A stretch of DNA of 55,013 nucleotides, from NCBI GenBank assembly GCA_021732995.1, contig JAKFWA010000083.1, forward strand, positions 1 through 55,013, written 5' to 3'. Below are positions 33,954 through 42,642 of the stretch, piece after piece. Position 1 is the first letter of the stretch. Every line of letters begins with the position of its first letter. The position numbers and the translations under genes were made by a program. Origin of the DNA: Planctomycetaceae bacterium (GTDB lineage: Bacteria > Planctomycetota > Planctomycetia > Planctomycetales > Planctomycetaceae). A model generated the notes under the pieces. That model did not search any database. It was not told the origin of the DNA and was given only the letters and a program-made list of their open reading frames with translations.

Positions 33954-34172
33954 GAAGTGGACCAAGTCATCGGCTTGAGTCGCCCACCGGGCATTTTGAA
34001 ACTCACGACAACAGGATCTTCAACACTTGTAGGGAAACGCATTTCAAATGCAATGAACTTAGTCGTTGCTTTCGAGAGTTTTCTCAAGGTATTGCCAAGT
34101 ATTTGACAGTAGGAGCAACCCTTTCCGCAGGTCGAACTGAAACTCCTGTCTGCATCTCAACGATGCCACTCT
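33954..34172. other. AT-rich non-coding stretch upstream of RNA copy A
   Basis: About 220 bases, expected to hold the promoter for the minus-strand RNA. I saw no clear homology with the corresponding stretch beside RNA copy B and no gene. Confidence 0.35.
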
Positions 34173-34445
34173 CTTTGATCCGTTGATATCGATGAAAGAG
34201 GGCTGTTGCGAAAAAGGAACTGATGCCCGAAGCTGGCGAGCGAGTTTGCGTGGCACTTTCCTCAGTCCCTAGGGAGCAGCACGATGATGTATTTGGGCAT
34301 CGACGAGTACGCACACCAACCGACGATCTCGCTGCGGGACGAGAGTGGCGACGTGATCCCAGTACGGCACGGTGTGGTAACGTGCAAGCGGGCGTCGGTG
34401 GAGATCAAATCGTGTGTGAGTGGGCTAGTGCCATCGTCTGAGGGT
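34173..34445 (+). mobile_element. IS110-family left-end remnant 4
   Basis: TTGATATCGATGAAAGAGGG opens the copy, followed by the conserved leader (GAAGCTGGCGAGCGAGTTTG, TAGGGAGCAGCACG) and transposase codons from ATG 34284 (MMYLGIDEYAHQPTISLRDE, continuing SGDVIPVRHG). It is one of the two longest remnants: similarity to remnant 5 continues to about codon 55 (GAGATCAAATCGT in both). A later part of an IS110 transposase is found at 34999-35240, perhaps from the same original copy. Confidence 0.78.
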
Positions 34446-34998
34446 AGGGTGCATGACAGTTTGCCCCGCCACGGACCGCTCCACGTGTGAGAGTCGTTAG
34501 GCGCCTTCCGCCAGTTGCACGGACGTCATAATTGGGGCGTGTTTGGATCCGACAAGGCTCCCAGCTGCTCGCAATGCGTTTCGCGTATGCCTCTGGCTGC
34601 GATTACTTCACATGGACCGCGCGGAACAACACGAACACTCTCCGGCGGATTTGCCGTCATCCCTTTGATATCTACCTCTGAAGGAATCAAGTGGTGACTT
34701 GGCATTTCTTTGGTTGGTACAATGATCTTGTCCGTTGAAGCGGAGTTCGGCTCTGCGGGGACGCAACCGAACGAGGACTAACCGGGCCGACGTGCGCCGA
34801 GGCGCACGCAGTTCCAGCGCAGGCTCCTGTCTGGGGCTGTTCTTATTCTTGTCGGATCTCTGACTCGGACACCGGAGCAATGCTTTGGAAAATCCCGGGG
34901 GTCCGGGGGCAGCGCCCCTGGCTGGGGTGGGTATCATTGACCGGTCTATTTCAGCGGAGTGGGAATAGATTAAAAGTTCTCGGTGGGACTGCCCTTGG
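34446..34998. other. Scrambled non-coding region with repeat fragments
   Basis: About 550 bases without a supported gene. It contains CCCTTTGATATCTACC at 34659, a scrap of the IS110 left edge; a short hairpin GTGCGCC-GAG-GCGCAC near 34790; and a G-rich unit GGGGGTCCGGGGGCAGCGCC near 34900, of a type repeated in many GC-rich bacteria. It looks like layered debris between two pieces of IS110. Confidence 0.45.
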
Positions 34999-35245
34999 GC
35001 AGCCCGATTCCTGGTTGCTTCACTCCCGTTTACGAGTTCGCGTTGACGCGCGACTGCGCCGTGCGGGGCGAGTCGTTTATTGCGGTGGTGGAAGTCTGCG
35101 GGTTCAACGATTGTCTGCTGCGAATGTTGCAGGATTATCGCTGCCATCGCGTGATCCTGATTCAACCGTAAGAGCGCAAGAAGCAGAAGACCGACCGGCG
35201 TGATGCGTCGTCTCTGAGTGAGTTGTTGTGGGTGAACCGCGTGAC
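34999..35245 (+). pseudogene. IS110 transposase middle fragment with internal stop
   Basis: The plus strand encodes GESFIAVVEVCGFNDCLLRM, then LQDYRCHRVILIQP, a stop at 35169-35171, and in the same frame ERKKQKTDRRDASSLSELLWVNR. The VEVCGFNDWLL and KKTDRRDA blocks are hallmarks of the DEDD catalytic domain of IS110-family transposases. After WVNR the frame continues to about 35380 without further similarity. Inactive because of the stop and the missing ends. Confidence 0.75.
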
Positions 35246-35390
35246 GCCGAAGCCTTCCAGTGTGATCTTCTGCCATCTCGACACGGCAACACCGATGTCG
35301 CGGGGACTCATGACGTCACTCCGAATCACATTGAGGCCGTTACATCGGACCGTGCCAATCACCAGTTGCGAGGTCCACTGAATCAATCAC

Positions 35391-36221
35391 CTAACGGTCC
35401 GGTTGAGAATTGTATTCACCCAATCGCTTCTCTTCGGGAAGGTGATCTCGTAATCGAAATTTCGGACGCTCGTGTGAGCTTAGGAACGCGGCCAAGTCGA
35501 GAGCCTCTTGGTCTGTCAGGTCGGCTTCATCCAACGGCATGGCAACCTTCAGCCACGAGGCAAGTTGAGTCACGTTCGCTAGTCCAGCGCCGTCGTTGAA
35601 GGATTGTGAACCCCAGACTGGCGGATGCTCTTTGCTTCCTTGGCCGTCCGCCGCGTGACAATCAGCACAGCGAGCGGAATAGAGTGTGGCACCACGTTCC
35701 GCATGAGCTTGAGTCTCATTCAATTTCAGTTGCGGGACGGCTTGGGGACCGGCGGGGCGGTTGGCGTTCATCTGAATGGGTTGGTCTGTCGACAACCAAG
35801 TAATGTACGCGGCGATTGAGACCGAAACTTGGCTCCCCAGTGGTGGGCGCGTGCCGTTGCAGCTGCGCATGAAGCAATTGAGGATGCGATCTTCGAGAGT
35901 GATGACGCGTTGTTCGCGCGGTGACCACGCGGGATAGGCCGTCGCGACGCCCAGGAACGTCGCGGCTTTTGGATCCGTCCCGTTCTTCAAGTGACATGAG
36001 GTGCAATCAAGGGCATTGCCGACATAGGGCTTGGTCAATGGATGTGTGGTCGTCCGCTCGACTAGTTCTTGGCCGAGTTGAATGGCCGCGCCCAACGGTC
36101 CTGGAGGCAGAGTCCGCGTCGCCAACGGAGTCTCCGCATGCAAGTCGAGTTGGGATCGGGCGAGTCCAAACGCGCACACAAAAAGTCCGCACGCCACCAA
36201 CACCAAGACGATTGACTTCAT
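35391..36221 (-). CDS. TsdA-like dihaem cytochrome c (possible thiosulfate dehydrogenase)
   Basis: A 276-residue exported protein with an N-terminal hydrophobic signal (IVLVLVACGLFVCAFGL) and two c-type haem sites: C73-TS-CH77 and C185-AD-CH189. The N-terminal domain has the TsdA arrangement: GNALDCTSCHLKNGT, AYPAWSPREQRVITLEDRI and NCFMRSCNG, where a cysteine downstream of haem 1 serves as its axial ligand in characterised TsdA proteins. TsdA oxidises thiosulfate to tetrathionate, or the reverse, in the periplasm. The neighbouring methyltransferase carries a sulfur-related DsrE-like domain. Assignment to TsdA rests on motifs, so activity is uncertain. Confidence 0.75.
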   Translation of the reverse strand: MKSIVLVLVACGLFVCAFGLARSQLDLHAETPLATRTLPPGPLGAAIQLGQELVERTTTHPLTKPYVGNALDCTSCHLKNGTDPKAATFLGVATAYPAWSPREQRVITLEDRILNCFMRSCNGTRPPLGSQVSVSIAAYITWLSTDQPIQMNANRPAGPQAVPQLKLNETQAHAERGATLYSARCADCHAADGQGSKEHPPVWGSQSFNDGAGLANVTQLASWLKVAMPLDEADLTDQEALDLAAFLSSHERPKFRLRDHLPEEKRLGEYNSQPDR

Positions 36222-36277
36222 GTCCTCATGCTCCTGTCGATTTTCGTACCAATCTGGCAGGTAGAATCACGATGGCA

Positions 36278-37453
36278 TTAAGGAACAGGCAGGTAGCCAT
36301 AGCCATCCATTTGTCGGTTCACGGTGACCGTGAGCGCCGCGTCCGCGATGGGAACTTTCTTCGCAACGGCCGACACGGGGAAGCCCTTGTAGTTGAGAGC
36401 TTGACCGCACACGAAAACCTCGACTCCCGCCTTCTGCAATTCGCGGATCAACGGCAGATTGGGATTCCGTTCGACGCCAAACCGCGGTTGATAGAAGTCG
36501 TCGTTGAGGGCGGACTTGGTAGCCTCGCCGTGCAGCACTACCACGATCTGGATGTCCGATGATTTCAGGCCGGCCGCGCCATACAGATTCAACAAGCGAG
36601 CGGCGCGGTCGAGCCCTTTGCTCACATCGCCGGGCCTGGAATCAGCGGTCACGTCAAAAACGATCTTCGCTCCCGACCGTGGTTTTTCCACAGCGTTCGG
36701 CACCACCACGACGCCGCCGAATCCTGCGATGATCGGAAACTCCAACGGCTTCAATCCGGAGGATGGGCCTTTCGTGAACTCGGTGAAGTAATTCTCCTTG
36801 AGAACGTCTGCGACTTCGCGCGTCTTGCGGAAGCCGGATTGCACTACTTCACTCTCGAGGACGTCTTGGCCGGCGCGAACGTGCTTCAGCACCCAATCTG
36901 TGCTGGTGCCAGGGACTCGGCGAAAGTCCACAAGAATGACTCGGCCGCCCGGCTTCATCGCTCGATGCAGTGACGCCATCGTCTTCAGTGGAAACTCGAA
37001 GTGATGATACGTGTCACAGATGTAAGCGACGTCAACAGACTCCGCAGGTAGCTCAGTCGAATCCGCTTTGCAGAGCAAGGTCTCGACGTTCCGCTGACCG
37101 GCTTCGCGACAGGTCTTCTGGATGTGATCGAGGAACTTCTGCGAGATATCGACGGCGATCACGCGACCGTCTTTGCCAACAGCTTCAGAGAACAGACGCG
37201 TGAATAACCCGGTTCCCGCGCCGATATCGGCCACTGTTTGGCCAGGCTGAATCTGACACGCCGCTACGATCTCTTTGCGACGCGCGAAGACCTCGCGGCT
37301 CTCAACTTCAAAGCGTCCGAGAAACTCTTTGGGATCAGGATCGCGAAAGGAGTCATTGATACCCGGCTTGACGCTTTTTTCTTGAGCGAGGCAAACCGAC
37401 GCAGAGAGAACAGCGAACACCAAAATGCAGCGGAGTTTTCCGAGGTACGACAT
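36278..37453 (-). CDS. Exported SAM methyltransferase fused to a DsrE-like domain
   Basis: A 391-residue fusion. The N-terminus is a signal-like sequence (MSYLGKLRCILVFAVLSAS). Residues about 35-230 form a class I methyltransferase: motif I VADIGAGTGLFTRLF, then GRVIAVDISQKFLDHI, ADSTELPAESVDVAYICDTY and PGGRVILVDFRR. The last 125 residues match DsrE/DsrF-like sulfur-carrier folds (KIVFDVTADSRPG, IQIVVVLHGEATKSAL, GVEVFVCGQALNYKGF with a central cysteine). ATG 37453 has AAGGAAC upstream. Same strand as the TsdA-like gene 57 bases further on. Substrate unknown. Confidence 0.78.
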   Translation of the reverse strand: MSYLGKLRCILVFAVLSASVCLAQEKSVKPGINDSFRDPDPKEFLGRFEVESREVFARRKEIVAACQIQPGQTVADIGAGTGLFTRLFSEAVGKDGRVIAVDISQKFLDHIQKTCREAGQRNVETLLCKADSTELPAESVDVAYICDTYHHFEFPLKTMASLHRAMKPGGRVILVDFRRVPGTSTDWVLKHVRAGQDVLESEVVQSGFRKTREVADVLKENYFTEFTKGPSSGLKPLEFPIIAGFGGVVVVPNAVEKPRSGAKIVFDVTADSRPGDVSKGLDRAARLLNLYGAAGLKSSDIQIVVVLHGEATKSALNDDFYQPRFGVERNPNLPLIRELQKAGVEVFVCGQALNYKGFPVSAVAKKVPIADAALTVTVNRQMDGYGYLPVP

Positions 37454-37493
37454 CGACAGAGTTCCTTTCGGAGAAGCGACCAATGATGCAGAT

Positions 37494-37796
37494 TCAGCTT
37501 CGTAGCAACATGACTGATTTGATTACGTTGATGTTGTTGAAGCAGACCATAAGTTCGGAGTGAGCGCAGATTCGAGCGCGCAGCGAGATATCGAGTGCCG
37601 TGACGGACTCAAAGCCGATAGCCACGAGCTTGTCGACGAGTCGCGATGCCCCACCTCCCACGTCAATTACACGACCAAGCCTGGGTGACGCAGCGGTGAT
37701 CAGCTCCAAGGAAACTTGTGGTTTGGATTCGAACCAGCTGACGTCCGTCACCAACGTCGTTTGATAGATCGAGTTCCAGTGTTCATGACGGTCCAT
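37494..37796 (-). pseudogene. Class I methyltransferase, N-terminal fragment
   Basis: MDRHEHWNSIYQTTLVTDVS, followed by motif I VIDVGGGASRLVDKL and SVTALDIS, is the usual start of a small SAM methyltransferase of about 200 residues. After ALDIS the similarity stops near 37585 and an unrelated tail of about 25 residues leads to a stop at 37494. Only the first third of the gene remains, so it is a remnant. Confidence 0.7.
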
Positions 37797-37834
37797 CGGC
37801 AGGGCTCTCCAGATTTCAGTCGCGGGTCAGTTTG

Positions 37835-37864
37835 GTGGCACGCACTGAGTTATCGAAGTGCGAG
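37835..37864. repeat. Small hairpin element with conserved loop (copy 2)
   Basis: GTGGCACGCACTGAGT then TATCGAAGTGCGAGG: stem CGCACT/AGTGCG with loop GAGTTATCGA. Compared with copy 1 at 6471-6504, the stem pair C-G has become A-T on both sides while the flanking GTGGCACGC and the loop are kept. It lies in the 150-base gap between the methyltransferase remnant and a sulfatase. Confidence 0.65.
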
Positions 37865-37949
37865 GCTCGCAACGGCGGCTTTTTCCACGCCCTTGCCGAG
37901 GCGTGCCTGCCAGAATCAGATCAAACTGTCCCACTACAGAGGCTAGCAC

Positions 37950-39269
37950 TCATTTCTTCTTGAGTTTCTTCTTTGCCTTGCGCGCTTCGTCTCCATTCCA
38001 GCGATTGTCTTCCCAGCGCGGTGGTTTCATCGTCGAGTTCCATTTTTGCCACAGGGCTTCCAGCTCGGACTTCTTGGCAGGTTGTTTTTCGCTGAGGTCC
38101 TTCTTCTCGCCGGGATCATCGGCGAGGTTCACGAGCATGGGCTCCATATCCTTGGTGGCTTTAACGAGTTTCCAATCACCTTGACGTACGGCGTGCTGCA
38201 CACCGAAGCGGAAGTAGAGTTCACGCGGGGCGAGCTTGTCAGTTTTTCCTTCGAGCAGTGGGAGCAGATTGATGCCATCGAGTTCCACTTGCGGAGGTTC
38301 TGCTCCCGCAGCGGCGAGAGCGGTGGGCAGGACATCAAGCTGGATCACCGGATCTTTCACCACACGACCAGCGGGGATATGCCCTTTCCACTGCGCCATC
38401 CATGTCACCCGAATACCGCCTTCCCAGACGAACCACTTGCGACCACGTAGGCCCATTTGCTCGGCGATGGGTGATGCGCTGCCGTTGTCGCTGAGGCAGA
38501 AGATGAGCGTGTTCTCCTCCATCTCTAGTTCGCGTAGCTTTGTCATGACTGTGCCGATGGCTTCATCTGCCTCACCGATCAACGCTGCGTAGGCTTGCTG
38601 GCGTTTGTCGAGATGCTTGAATTTCTCCAGCCACGCAGACGAAGCCACGATGGGTGAGTGAACCGCGTTGAACGACAAGTAGAGGAAGAACGGCTTCGTC
38701 TTGTTCGACTCGATGAAACCACATGCCTCGCGCGCATAAACCGGCGACGTGACGGGAGCTCCCGCCAGTTCCGGCACGAGTTTGTTGCCGCGATAGAACG
38801 TCGGCCCCTTGCCTTCGCCGAGATTGCCGACGCTGCCCATCGCGAAATCAAACCCGCGCGCTTGCGGCATGAACTCCGGCCGCGTGTCCCCGAGGTGCCA
38901 CTTGCCCACGATGCCGGTGGCATAGCCAGCCGCTTTGAGATGCTGCGCCATGGTCGTCTCAGTGAGGACGAGTTCTGTGCCCGGTCGATTGGGATTCGCA
39001 TCGTGACCGGTGCGTGCCTGGTAGCGGCCGGTCATCAATCCCACGCGACCCGGCGAGCAAATACAGCCGCTGGAGTAGCCGTTGGTGCAACGCACGCCAT
39101 TCGCTGCGATGGCATCCATATTCGGCGTCGGCGCGAGCTTGCCACCGTAGGCTCCCGGCTGAGCCCAGCCCATGTCATCGAGGTAGAAGATCACAATGTT
39201 TGGCGTTGCCGCATGCAGTAAAGTCAGCGGAGTCAACAACAACGCAAAGAGGATGAAGATCGTTTTCAT
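37950..39269 (-). CDS. Secreted sulfatase (formylglycine type)
   Basis: A 439-residue enzyme with a signal peptide (MKTIFILFALLLTPLTLLHA). The metal ligands DD lie at residues 31-32 (NIVIFYLDDMGW). The catalytic C-x-P-x-R motif is C71-SPGR75, whose cysteine would be converted to formylglycine by a maturase encoded elsewhere. GIVGKWHLG and the FCLSDNGS metal motif are present. The C-terminus is lysine-rich (AKKKLKKK). Planctomycete sulfatases desulfate algal or host polysaccharides; the substrate cannot be read from sequence. It is followed at 39311 by a second sulfatase on the same strand, with a 41-base gap. Confidence 0.9.
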   Translation of the reverse strand: MKTIFILFALLLTPLTLLHAATPNIVIFYLDDMGWAQPGAYGGKLAPTPNMDAIAANGVRCTNGYSSGCICSPGRVGLMTGRYQARTGHDANPNRPGTELVLTETTMAQHLKAAGYATGIVGKWHLGDTRPEFMPQARGFDFAMGSVGNLGEGKGPTFYRGNKLVPELAGAPVTSPVYAREACGFIESNKTKPFFLYLSFNAVHSPIVASSAWLEKFKHLDKRQQAYAALIGEADEAIGTVMTKLRELEMEENTLIFCLSDNGSASPIAEQMGLRGRKWFVWEGGIRVTWMAQWKGHIPAGRVVKDPVIQLDVLPTALAAAGAEPPQVELDGINLLPLLEGKTDKLAPRELYFRFGVQHAVRQGDWKLVKATKDMEPMLVNLADDPGEKKDLSEKQPAKKSELEALWQKWNSTMKPPRWEDNRWNGDEARKAKKKLKKK

Positions 39270-39310
39270 GGGAAGTATGCTCTTTGTCGGCAGAAAGTCG
39301 ATCGTTGAGT

Positions 39311-41236
39311 TCAGAACTTCCAGCGTTTGGGCTTGCCGGTGGATTTCAATTCGATCCAGTCGATCTCGACCGTTTGCTTCTGCGCGGGGAGGTAAACACG
39401 CAGGATGCCCAGCGGCCCATCAGCGGGAATAGCCACCGTGACTTCTTGCCAATCGCCAGGTTGCAACTTGAAGGCAGCGGACTTCGCATCCTTCTGCTTG
39501 TCGGGCATCAGCCATTCGACTTTACCGTCACCGCCATTCGCCGATCGGGCTCGCAGCTTCAACATGGCGGGGCCATTCACGCCCGCTCCAACACCGAGGA
39601 ACGGCGTATCCCCTTTGCCGGTCACGGTCAGGATTCCGTCCTTCACTCGCGCATCGCAGACGCGAGCCTTCCAGCCGAGCAGTGGATCGAGTTGCTCGGT
39701 TGGTTCGGGTTGAGTCGTGCTCGGCTTTGCAGCGACGGGCTTGTAGTTTGGATTACGCACGGGAATGACCGCATCTGTGTCCGCCAAGAACTTCGTGATG
39801 AGCGCATTCAGTTCGCGGACGATCTCCGAATTCTCTGCGGCGCGGTTCTGCGTTTCGCCGAGATCATCTCGCAGGTTGTAGAGTTCGAGCTGGTCGCTGC
39901 CGTCGTCGTTCTGAGCGAAGAGTCGAATCAATTTCCAATCGCCCCGCCGAACGCTTGTGCCGGGATGCTGGCCGCTGGCGGGAGTGTCGTGCGGGAAGTG
40001 CGTGAAGATCGAGTCGCGGTTGAGCGGCTTCCCTTTCAGCGCGGGGACAAGACTGACGCCGTCCAGCTTCGTTTCCTTAGGCAGCGGCACGTAGGCCATG
40101 TCGAGCAGCGTCGGCATCCAGTCGATGCTCTGAATCACGGTGTCGTTGACCGATCCGGCTTTTGTCACGTCGGGCCACACGACGAGACACGGTTCGCGCA
40201 CGCCTCCTTCGTAGAGACTCGCCTTGCCGTTTCGCAACGGCAGATTACTGGTCGGTGGCGAAGTCATGTCGGCTTGAAATCGCACGCTCTTGTGATTGGC
40301 ATCGCCGCCTTTGCCGCTCCAACTCACGCCGCCGTTGTCCGAGAAGAACACGATGATCGTCTTCTCGGCAAGTCCGCACTCATCCAGTGCGTCGAGCACT
40401 CGGCCGACGCCTGCGTCGAGGCTTTCGACCATTGCGGCATAGACTGGATTGCGTTGCGGGTTGTTTGGGTCGGCGAGCTTCCGATACTTCGCGACCAGCT
40501 CGTCCTTCGCGTCATACGGTGCATGGACGCTGAACTGCCAGTAGTTGGCATAGAACGGCCGGTCCTTGTTCTCGCGGATGAACTTCACGACCTGCGACGA
40601 GAGTGCATCTTCGATGTGCTCGCCCGGCTGGCCCTCGACTTTGAGCGGGGCGGGAAACTTCCACGGTGCGACGTAACTCCCCGCCGGTCCTGGACCATGC
40701 CAGTGCGGCCAGTCCATATCAAAGCCGTGTTGCAACGCTGAGTACGGTTCCGCTCCGAGATGCCACTTGCCGAAGTGGCCGGTGTGATAACCGGCAGCGT
40801 GCAGCACCTTTGGCAGCGTGACGTAATCTGTCTTCAGCCGCGTGACACCATTAGCGACGAGCACTCGCGCATTCGAATTCCCCTTGGCAAGCCCCTTCTC
40901 CAACACAACCTGCGGCAGATGGCAAGCCGGCGCGGTGATCCCAGTCCTCGCCGGCCACAATCCGGTCAAGATGCTGCTACGAGTCGGCGAGCAAAGCGGA
41001 TTGGCCGCGTAAGCCTGAGTGAACCGTGTGCCGCGCGCCGCGAGTTTGTCGAGATTCGGTGTCTGATGAAACGTGCTGCCGTAGCAACCGAGGTCACGCC
41101 AACCCAAATCATCGGCCATGATGAACACGATGTTGGGCGGAGTGGATTGCGTCGTCTCCGCTGCGTGAATAGCCATCGCACACCAGCAAACAGCTGCGGT
41201 AGCCAGCAGCGCGCGAATCCAAGGTGTTGTCTTCAT
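39311..41236 (-). CDS. Secreted sulfatase with C-terminal carbohydrate-binding-like domain
   Basis: A 641-residue enzyme. Signal peptide MKTTPWIRALLATAAVCWCA; metal ligands in NIVFIMADDLGWRD; catalytic motif C82-SPTR86; HTGHFGKWHLG and FFSDNGGVSW complete the active site. About 130 residues after the usual sulfatase end form an extra beta-rich module (VKDGILTVTGKGDTPFLGVG, DWQEVTVAIPADGPLGILRV), suggestive of carbohydrate binding. ATG 41236 is chosen because the signal peptide starts there; the frame is open 16 codons further. Upstream of the other sulfatase, probably in one transcript. Confidence 0.9.
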   Translation of the reverse strand: MKTTPWIRALLATAAVCWCAMAIHAAETTQSTPPNIVFIMADDLGWRDLGCYGSTFHQTPNLDKLAARGTRFTQAYAANPLCSPTRSSILTGLWPARTGITAPACHLPQVVLEKGLAKGNSNARVLVANGVTRLKTDYVTLPKVLHAAGYHTGHFGKWHLGAEPYSALQHGFDMDWPHWHGPGPAGSYVAPWKFPAPLKVEGQPGEHIEDALSSQVVKFIRENKDRPFYANYWQFSVHAPYDAKDELVAKYRKLADPNNPQRNPVYAAMVESLDAGVGRVLDALDECGLAEKTIIVFFSDNGGVSWSGKGGDANHKSVRFQADMTSPPTSNLPLRNGKASLYEGGVREPCLVVWPDVTKAGSVNDTVIQSIDWMPTLLDMAYVPLPKETKLDGVSLVPALKGKPLNRDSIFTHFPHDTPASGQHPGTSVRRGDWKLIRLFAQNDDGSDQLELYNLRDDLGETQNRAAENSEIVRELNALITKFLADTDAVIPVRNPNYKPVAAKPSTTQPEPTEQLDPLLGWKARVCDARVKDGILTVTGKGDTPFLGVGAGVNGPAMLKLRARSANGGDGKVEWLMPDKQKDAKSAAFKLQPGDWQEVTVAIPADGPLGILRVYLPAQKQTVEIDWIELKSTGKPKRWKF

Positions 41237-41429
41237 AAGTTGGGATTCGTTTCGTTGGGCAGTGATCGGATGGAGGCGATTCAAAACGGACCGAGCGTGA
41301 CGACTGTTCCCTCATTCATCAAATCGGAGAGCTGGTCCTGTCGATGTAGCGAAGAGCGATACTGTCCATCGGGGGCCTCGGAAGTGTCATCTGATTTTGA
41401 AGAGCGCGGCGTTCATTACGACTCGATGG

Positions 41430-41978
41430 GCGATGCAATTCACGAGGTGTATCATTTCGTCCGATCGTGCTCTTCACTCAAGGAGTCTGTCCTGGTGCGC
41501 TGTGCTCGTGTCCGGCTTGTGTTTCGCGGCGATGTTGTCGATGGCAACGTCCGGCGGGCCTTCGAAATCAGAAGCCGAGGTGGAATCGCTGATGTGCGAA
41601 CGGGGCAAGCTGCTGCTGAGCAACGACTTCGACAAGCCGCTCGGTAGAGCCTGGAAGGTCGCCAAAGGCAAATGTGACGTTGCGAACGGCGCGATTCAAG
41701 GTTCGGAATTCAAGTCCCACATGCACGGCGCAGTGATCCGCGCGAATCTGCCGTTGCACAACGCTGTGATTCAGTATTCCTTCAAGTTGCGAGGGGCAAA
41801 AACGATTTCGTTCAGCATCAACGACCCTCGTGGCCTCGTGTGTGGCTTACTACAACTCGCGGCGATCAGTGAATCGTCGAAACGCAGACCTTTCTCAGGG
41901 ATGACGCAGGATCAGGCGCACAACCTGTGGTTGAGAGGTCGTAGCGAGGGTATACAACTTCGTGGTTTCGTGAGTTGA
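41430..41978 (+). pseudogene. Truncated secreted DUF1080-like protein
   Basis: Reading from about 41430, a signal-like segment (CAVLVSGLCFAAMLSMA) is followed by KLLLSNDFDKPLGRAWKVAK, DVANGAIQGSEFKSHMHGAV and QYSFKLRGAKTISFSINDPR. These form the first half of a DUF1080-like lectin-fold protein often encoded beside planctomycete sulfatases. Similarity ends near 41855 and the frame runs on through unrelated sequence to 41978, so the second half of the domain is gone. It is divergently oriented to the sulfatase at 39311-41236. Confidence 0.6.
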
Positions 41979-42033
41979 TCCATCACCGCCCGCTTCTCTC
42001 CGGCGGTGACACTGCCTTGAACAATGGCCCGCC

Positions 42034-42380
42034 CTACTTCGCCCGGCCAAAGTCAGTCAACAAACACTGTCCTCCGTCGGAGCGCACCAATTCGGCGAAC
42101 TGTTTGGCGAGTTCATGCTCGACGTGGGGATGCTGCGACGGGCTTACCGGGATGATGGCATACCTATTCTCTAGGCCGGATCGCCAGAGGAAACTACGGT
42201 GAGCTTCAGCTTGTCACGTTTGGCGATGAAGGTGCCCATGTCCGAGAGGGTAAGAGTATAGACGGAATCAAGCACAGCTTCGGTGAGTTGTTTGGCGGCA
42301 TGGTTTCGAGCTCGGCTCACTACTTGAGTTGGCTTCCCCGGCAACGGGTTGTCGAGCAGAAGAAACTCTCCGGTCGACAA
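42034..42380 (-). pseudogene. Tungstate/molybdate ABC-transporter binding-protein (TupA-like) remnant
   Basis: The minus strand holds the last third of a TupA-type substrate-binding protein in two frames. The first contains VYTLTLSDMGTFIAKRDKLK and ends SSGDPA at a stop (42171-42173). The second, shifted by one base, carries on ENRYAIIPVSPSQHPHVEHE, ELAKQFAELV and the stop at 42034. The N-terminal two thirds and the transporter genes tupBC are absent. The order of motifs matches the family well, but the gene is clearly dead. Confidence 0.65.
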
Positions 42381-42642
42381 GTATCATTTGGTCCGCCAGT
42401 ACGCATCCATTCTTCGCTGCTGAGCAATCATCAGTGAAATGACGATCCTAGCCGAGGCTAGTGGCAAGCTGATTGTCGATTTCGTGCAGAAGCCCGACAA
42501 GTTCCGGCGGTCCGATTACATCCAGATCGTCACCGGACATCGCCATTCGCAAACGAAATGGTCGCCAACACCACGCGCAGAATCATCAGAGGATTGATCG
42601 CCGCCGTGCGCTTCAAGCGACCATCAAATTACGCGTGGCCCT
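42381..42642. other. Gap with no recognised gene
   Basis: Short open stretches exist on the plus strand (MTILAEASGKLIVDFVQKPD) but none has a ribosome binding site or recognised relative. Probably further decayed coding sequence. Confidence 0.35.

Noticed and set aside
36278-37453. Arsenite methyltransferase ArsM, suggested by the ars genes in the window
   Set aside because: It lies 9 kb away in a different gene group, lacks the typical cysteine pattern of ArsM and carries a DsrE-like domain.
39284-40741. Plus-strand frame of 485 codons opposite the second sulfatase
   Set aside because: Shadow of the sulfatase; the sulfatase has its full set of catalytic residues and a signal peptide.
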